Origin: Acidobacteriaceae bacterium
GTDB lineage: Bacteria; Acidobacteriota; Terriglobia; Terriglobales; Acidobacteriaceae
DNA length: 8,123 nucleotides
Direction: 5' to 3'
NCBI GenBank assembly: GCA_003165455.1
Contig: PLUJ01000137.1
Location: 1-8,123 of the forward strand
The notes under the pieces were generated by a model. The model saw nothing but the letters and a program-made list of their open reading frames with translations. It was not told where the DNA came from and made no database searches. A program made the position numbers and the translations under genes. Below, in pieces: positions 5,498-8,123 of this stretch. Within the stretch, counting starts at the first letter, position 1, and each line of letters begins with the position of its first letter.

Positions 5498-5878
5498 TCA
5501 GCAGCGGCCGCGGAATTGGATGATGTGGCGGCGGTCGCGTTTGGAGGGGCGGCCGGTGGGGAGCACTTCGAATTCGCGCATGGCTTTGCGTTCGGCGGCG
5601 ACTTTTTGTCGGAGTTCGCGGCTGGCGTCGGTTTCTCGATAAAGGGTTTGGGCGACGGAGGCGGGGCCGCGAATGTCGCTGAGGAGAAGAATTTCGATTT
5701 CGAAGTCGCCGCCGTCGTTGGTAATGCGAAGCATGTCTCCGATGTGGACTTCTCGGGAGGGTTTGGCGGGCTGGTTGTTGGATTGAATGCGGCCGAGTTC
5801 GCAGGCTCGAGTGGCGAGAGAGCGGGTCTTAAAGAAGCGGGCCGCCCAAAGGTATTTGTCGATGCGGACAGAGTTCAT
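5498..5878 (-). CDS. hslR: Hsp15-type S4 RNA-binding protein (HslR)
   Basis: The 126-residue protein aligns by eye with E. coli Hsp15 over nearly its whole length. It has the S4 RNA-binding domain (RIDKYLWAARFFKTRSLA, residues 5-22, through GDMLRI near 52), then DIRGPASVAQTLYRET (about 68-83, compare RRPASEAALLYEET). It ends in the basic segment GRPSKRDRRHIIQF (about 109-122). Hsp15 binds free 50S subunits carrying a stalled peptidyl-tRNA after subunit splitting and helps recycle them. The related RqcP acts in ribosome quality control. The ATG at 5878 fits the family N-terminus. No good Shine-Dalgarno is visible; TAAGAT (5894-5899, minus strand) could be a -10 box 15 bases upstream. The neighbours are unrelated in function, so it is probably a single-gene transcript. 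Confidence 0.87.
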   Translation of the reverse strand: MNSVRIDKYLWAARFFKTRSLATRACELGRIQSNNQPAKPSREVHIGDMLRITNDGGDFEIEILLLSDIRGPASVAQTLYRETDASRELRQKVAAERKAMREFEVLPTGRPSKRDRRHIIQFRGRC

Positions 5879-5952
5879 GGGATTCTTTAGGTCATCTTAC
5901 AGAATTGGGGGCGGTTAATTGAGGGGCAAGGTCAAAGGCAAAGTCAATGGCA

Positions 5953-5978
5953 GCGGGCGGGAGCGCCCGCTCCACACA
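5953..5978. repeat. 26-base dispersed repeat, left copy
   Basis: The core CGGGAGCGCCCGCTCC contains GGAGCG-cc-CGCTCC and is followed by ACACA. It matches 6460-6485 in 25 of 26 positions, in the same orientation. Together the two copies flank the small gene at 6058-6291. A nearby hairpin GCTTGT-ttc-ACAAGC (5994-6008) also lies in this gap. Confidence 0.7.
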
Positions 5979-6057
5979 GGCTGCTCCACACCGGCTTGTT
6001 TCACAAGCGCATGATAAAGATGCGGCGGGTGTGGAAATCTGGGGTAAGATTGAGGCT

Positions 6058-6291
6058 ATGCCATACATATTGGAACACCTCACGAGCTTGCGTCAGGAAA
6101 TTACGGATTTACGGAACATGAACGTGCAGCATAACGGAAAAGGCATCGATCATCAGATCGATCAGTCGGCAGTGGAGATGAGGGCGAATCGGCTGGCGGA
6201 GATCAAGAAGGAATTGTCGCAGATGCTCAATCGTCCGGAAGATCCGAAGGTGTGGTGGGAAAAGGGCGGACGCGGGAACCGGGTGGCGTAG
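6058..6291 (+). CDS. Small helical protein of unknown function
   Basis: I do not recognise the 77-residue product, MPYILEHLTSLRQEITDLRN onward. Two amphipathic, probably coiled helices are predicted (about 4-24 and 35-58), linked by a polar stretch (VQHNGKGIDHQ). The protein ends with a Trp pair (KVWWEKGGRGNRVA) and a basic glycine-rich tail. There is no signal peptide or membrane segment, so it is probably cytosolic. A longer in-frame start at 5947 is unlikely, since the extra residues would be encoded by the dispersed repeat. GAGG (6052-6055) is only 2 bases before the ATG and a GGGG lies at 6041-6044, so the start has some doubt; an in-frame GTG at 6031 is possible. A good terminator 29 bases past the stop supports a real single-gene unit. 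Confidence 0.65.
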   Translation: MPYILEHLTSLRQEITDLRNMNVQHNGKGIDHQIDQSAVEMRANRLAEIKKELSQMLNRPEDPKVWWEKGGRGNRVA

Positions 6292-6319
6292 ACGCTGATA
6301 AGATTTGTCGTGTTTTGTG

Positions 6320-6346
6320 GCGTGGCTGAAGAGGCCGCGCTTTTTT
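6320..6346 (+). terminator. Intrinsic terminator of the small gene
   Basis: GCGTGGC (6320-6326) pairs with GCCGCGC (6334-6340), with one G-U pair, around a 7-base loop. Six T residues follow directly (6341-6346). It lies 28 bases after the stop of the 6058-6291 gene, the expected place. Confidence 0.75.
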
Positions 6347-6369
6347 ATTGGAGTGAGGGAAAAGTTGGG

Positions 6370-6402
6370 GGTGAGCGGCGAGGGATCAGAGTCACTCACC
6401 CT
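6370..6402. repeat. Inverted repeat between convergent genes
   Basis: GGGTGAG (6370-6376) and CTCACCC (6396-6402) are perfect 7-base arms around a 19-base spacer. It sits between the convergent small gene and cytochrome gene. There is no T-tract on either side, so a terminator is not clear. Confidence 0.4.
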
Positions 6403-6459
6403 AAGTCAACAGCCACACCTCACACCCTACACCCACTTCAACACCAAGACCAACAGCAT

Positions 6460-6485
6460 GCGGACGGGAGCGCCCGCTCCACACA
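6460..6485. repeat. 26-base dispersed repeat, right copy
   Basis: This is the second copy of the element at 5953-5978, with one substitution and in direct orientation. It ends 10 bases from the stop codon of the cytochrome gene. The symmetric core GGAGCG-cc-CGCTCC is unchanged in both copies, while the outer GCGGGC of the left copy is altered here. Confidence 0.7.
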
Positions 6486-6495
6486 AGCGTGAGGC

Positions 6496-6912
6496 CTAAT
6501 GTTTTGCGAGCGAACGGACGTAGTTGACGAGGTCCCAGTTCTGTTCGGGCTTGACGCGATCGCCTTCAGGAGGCATGTCCTGGTAGCCGTTCTTGATGAC
6601 GTAGAAGATTTCGCCATCGGTGCGGTCTTTGAGGGTGTTGGGATCGGTGAGGGAATTCAGCTTCAGTTTCATGTCGGTGGCGAGGGACCCTTTGCCCTCG
6701 CCATCTTTGCCATGACACATGGCGCAGTCCATGGCCCACCATTTCTGGGCGCGTTCAATGGAATCCGGCGAGGACTTTACAGGATTGGGTTGCTTGGCAG
6801 CGTCGGCGGGGATTGCTGCGTAGGGGCCGGGTTTGGGCGCGGGCTGAGATTGTGAGAGCGCTGGGACAACGGCAAGGATTACGGCTGACAGAATGAGCGG
6901 AAGCCTGGACAT
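6496..6912 (-). CDS. Small exported mono-haem cytochrome c
   Basis: With the ATG at 6912 the protein has 138 residues. A signal peptide (MSRLPLILSAVILAVVPALS) is followed by a Pro/Ala-rich linker. A class I cytochrome c domain has one haem-binding motif, CAMCH (Cys63, Cys66, His67), and a distal ligand Met113 in GYQDMPPEGD. The C-terminal helix is NWDLVNYVRSLAKH. It should act in the periplasm as an electron carrier, either free or attached to a dehydrogenase, but no partner is encoded nearby. An upstream in-frame start near 7074 would add 54 residues without signal-peptide character, so I reject it. The ATG at 6912 has GGAGG 5 bases upstream. A CRP-type dyad lies 63 bases upstream, and the gene diverges from the PagL-like gene. 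Confidence 0.88.
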   Translation of the reverse strand: MSRLPLILSAVILAVVPALSQSQPAPKPGPYAAIPADAAKQPNPVKSSPDSIERAQKWWAMDCAMCHGKDGEGKGSLATDMKLKLNSLTDPNTLKDRTDGEIFYVIKNGYQDMPPEGDRVKPEQNWDLVNYVRSLAKH

Positions 6913-6974
6913 GGGAGCCTCCCAAACTAGGGATCGATCACAGCTTGAGGGTAGCAGCGAGGGAACCACGCGGC

Positions 6975-6990
6975 TGTGATCTGTGTCACA
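6975..6990. promoter_or_regulatory. CRP/FNR-family operator between divergent genes
   Basis: TGTGA-TCTGTG-TCACA is a perfect match to the TGTGA-N6-TCACA core recognised by CRP-type regulators. It is centred about 70 bases from the cytochrome start (6912) and about 130 from the barrel start (7113). A further TCACA half-site (6938-6942) lies 48 bases nearer the cytochrome gene. CRP itself, another family member with the same specificity, or chance are all possible. Confidence 0.55.
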
Positions 6991-7112
6991 CGTCAGAGTC
7001 AAAATCTTTACCACAGGGGATCGTTGGGGATGCACCGAGAACCACATAGAAAATCCAGGATAGGTCGCTTGCAAAATTGATGAGCGTCATGCAACCTCTT
7101 AGGACGATGCGA

Positions 7113-7697
7113 ATGAAAAGTCTATGGGCGATTTTATTTTTTGTGTTTTGTCTTGTTAGGAGTGGGTTGGCGCAGACGGAGCCGGGGCCGGAGGAGGGTG
7201 GGAATGAGGTTCAGGTGTGGGCCGGAGGCGGACACTCGGTTCCGGGAGGGACGCAGAATACGGAGGCGTTCGATGCGGGGGCGCGTTACGGGCGGGTGCT
7301 GACGGATGCGCACTGGCCGTGGATTTTGCGCGGACGATTTGAGTATGCGGTGGATGTGGTGCCGGTGTACACGATTTTTCAGCCGCTGGAAACGGCGTAT
7401 GCGTGGGGCTTCAATCCGCTGGTGTTGAAGTGGAACTTTGTGCGGCGCGGCAAGTTCTCACCGTATTTTGAGTTGAGCGGCGGCGCGCTTTTCAGTAACA
7501 AGAATATTCCGACGTATACGAATACTGTGAACTTTTCCCCGAGCGCGGCGTTGGGAACGCACATTCTGGGGGAAAAATATAACTGGAGCTTGGATGTGAG
7601 ATATCTGCATATCTCGAATGCGGGACTGGGATATTACAATCCGGGCCTGAATACGGTGCAGGTGCGGTTGGGAGTGGGACGGTTTTGGAAGCGGTAA
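7113..7697 (+). CDS. PagL-like (acyloxyacyl hydrolase family) outer membrane barrel
   Basis: The 194-residue protein has a signal peptide (MKSLWAILFFVFCLVRSGLA|Q). Alternating aromatic beta strands follow, as in a small outer-membrane barrel (VQVWAGGG, ARYGRVL, FSPYFELSGGALFS, WSLDVRYLHIS). The signature HISNAG (166-171) followed by YYNPGLN matches the C-terminal catalytic region of the lipid A 3-O-deacylase PagL (HYSNAG in Pseudomonas aeruginosa). His166 and Ser168 correspond to its catalytic His and Ser. Twelve residues after the Ser, where PagL has Glu140, this protein has Asn180, so deacylase activity is uncertain. The ATG at 7113 has AGGA (7101-7104) at 8-base spacing and leaves a clean signal peptide. 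In-frame starts at 7080, 7089 and 7107 are possible. It diverges from the cytochrome gene across a spacer with a CRP-type site. Confidence 0.8.
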   Translation: MKSLWAILFFVFCLVRSGLAQTEPGPEEGGNEVQVWAGGGHSVPGGTQNTEAFDAGARYGRVLTDAHWPWILRGRFEYAVDVVPVYTIFQPLETAYAWGFNPLVLKWNFVRRGKFSPYFELSGGALFSNKNIPTYTNTVNFSPSAALGTHILGEKYNWSLDVRYLHISNAGLGYYNPGLNTVQVRLGVGRFWKR

Positions 7698-7719
7698 TTT
7701 AAGGTAATGGTCTCGGAAG

Positions 7720-7782
7720 CAGCAGATTCCTCCGCTTCACATTCCCTTCCTGGCGGAAGGAAATGTTCCGGTCGGAATGACA
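7720..7782. repeat. Dispersed repeat copy with internal hairpin
   Basis: Its ends, CAGCAGATTCCTCCG (7720-7734) and CGGTCGGAATGACA (7769-7782), are identical to those of the copy at 5383-5435, while the interior differs. The interior here is a hairpin: CATT-c-CCTTCC (7740-7750) and GGAAGG-a-AATG (7755-7765) around TGGC. It begins 23 bases past the stop of the PagL-like gene and may help end its transcript, although no T-tract follows. Confidence 0.6.
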
Positions 7783-7860
7783 AGATTTATATATTCCACA
7801 TCCTTCCCATTCCACATTCCTCAGAATAACAGTGAGGCAACCGGATGCCGGGATGCCGAT

Positions 7861-7926
7861 CTAGTTGATGCCGGAGCCAACGGTCGCGCTGAAACTGTCA
7901 CAGATGGGTACGGTAATGGTGGGCAT
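7861..7926 (-). CDS. Candidate 21-residue peptide ORF
   Basis: An ATG at 7926 follows AAAGGA (7935-7940) at 8-base spacing, one of the better Shine-Dalgarno placements in the window. The peptide begins MPTITVPICD, ends VGSGIN, and stops at TAG. Most third codon positions are G or C, as in the real genes here. It has one Cys and no basic residue, and I do not recognise it. It could be a genuine small peptide, a leader peptide, or the intact 5' end of a gene whose remainder was replaced by repeats. ORFs this short arise easily by chance. Confidence 0.3.
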   Translation of the reverse strand: MPTITVPICDSFSATVGSGIN

Positions 7927-7953
7927 GGTTCAATTCCTTTGCTGTAAATGCTC

Positions 7954-8012
7954 CAGCGCGAACCGGGCTACTGGCCGCGCTGAAGCGGCAACAGAAGTGA
8001 AGCAAATTCACT
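7954..8012. other. Two stem-loops upstream of the candidate small ORF
   Basis: CAGCGCG (7954-7960) pairs with CGCGCTG (7976-7982) around 15 bases, and AGTGAA (7996-8001) pairs with TTCACT (8007-8012) around 5 bases. Both lie between the possible minus-strand gene end at 8048 and the small ORF start at 7926. They could be transcript-end hairpins or a structured leader. No T-tract marks a terminator. Confidence 0.35.
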
Positions 8013-8047
8013 GCGCGTACGAAATCACTGTTCAAGTCGTATCGCAC

Positions 8048-8123
8048 TCAACCGGTAATGGTTACCGTTTTCATGGCCTCGTTGGCACATGCGCAGGACG
8101 AATTGGTGCAGTACTCGTAGGAT
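8048..8123 (-). CDS. Possible C-terminal end of a gene cut by the right edge
   Basis: A minus-strand frame enters from the right edge and reads SYEYCTNSSCACANEA, then MKTVTITG and a TGA stop (8048-8050). G or C is frequent at third positions, and the other two minus-strand frames look less like protein. Three Cys residues within six positions (CTNSSCAC) are notable. With only 24 codons visible, neither the gene nor its function can be confirmed. Confidence 0.35.
   Translation of the reverse strand, partial: SYEYCTNSSCACANEAMKTVTITG

Larger units (their letters stand above)
7698..8123. other. Right-end region, mostly non-coding
   Basis: Past the barrel gene come a dispersed repeat (7720-7782), a purine/pyrimidine-skewed stretch with repeated ATTCCACAT-like words (7793-7820) and a GGATGCCG tandem pair (7843-7858). 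Further on are a candidate 21-codon ORF (7861-7926) and several stem-loops (7954-8067). The 9-mer GGTAATGGT occurs three times (7703, 7912, 8054). Apart from the two weak coding candidates listed separately, I see no gene. Confidence 0.5.

Noticed and set aside
5477..5890. Plus-strand open frame of 137 codons
   Set aside because: It is antisense to hslR, whose full-length match to Hsp15 is clear. The Gly/Ala/Phe-rich translation is not protein-like.
5947..6057. 37-codon N-terminal extension of the small plus-strand protein
   Set aside because: Much of it is encoded by the 26-base dispersed repeat and it has no ribosome binding site of its own.
6913..7074. 54-residue N-terminal extension of the cytochrome
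   Set aside because: The extension would place the hydrophobic signal segment internally and cover the CRP-type site. The ATG at 6912 has a good ribosome binding site and a clean signal peptide.
8072..8120. Plus-strand ORF MASLAHAQDELVQYS
   Set aside because: Fifteen codons with no ribosome binding site and antisense to a more protein-like frame.

Overview
The window is GC-rich bacterial DNA from an organism with an outer membrane. I infer an Acidobacteriota (Terriglobia-like) genome. The reasons are the secreted OmpA/DUF4398-like protein at the left edge, a hopanoid radical SAM enzyme (HpnJ), a PagL-type outer-membrane barrel, and the short dispersed palindromic repeats that fill almost every intergenic gap. 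The taxonomic call is an inference; no rRNA or other marker gene is present.

Layout. Most genes lie on the minus strand. From the left: a secreted protein cut by the edge (1-787); a gap holding a strong palindrome and repeat remnants; two overlapping four-helix drug/metabolite transporter (DMT) half-proteins (1123-1503 and 1500-1979); hpnJ (2095-3561); and a TolC-family outer-membrane efflux protein (3732-5078). A 420-base gap full of stem-loops and dispersed repeats follows, then hslR/Hsp15 (5498-5878). An unrecognised 77-codon plus-strand gene with its own terminator (6058-6291) lies between two near-identical 26-base repeats. A small secreted c-type cytochrome (6496-6912, minus) and a PagL-like barrel (7113-7697, plus) diverge from a spacer with a perfect CRP-type dyad. 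The right end is mostly non-coding, with a candidate 21-codon ORF and the possible last codons of another minus-strand gene.

How the genes may work together. All but two of the recognised or predicted products belong to the cell envelope or are exported. HpnJ followed by two small DMT proteins, one of them translationally coupled, resembles a lipid-modification enzyme with ArnE/ArnF-type lipid carriers. A hopanoid modification and transport module is therefore the most interesting functional hypothesis. The PagL-like protein keeps the His and Ser of the family's catalytic triad but has Asn where PagL has its catalytic Glu. No phage, transposase, CRISPR, tRNA or rRNA was seen.
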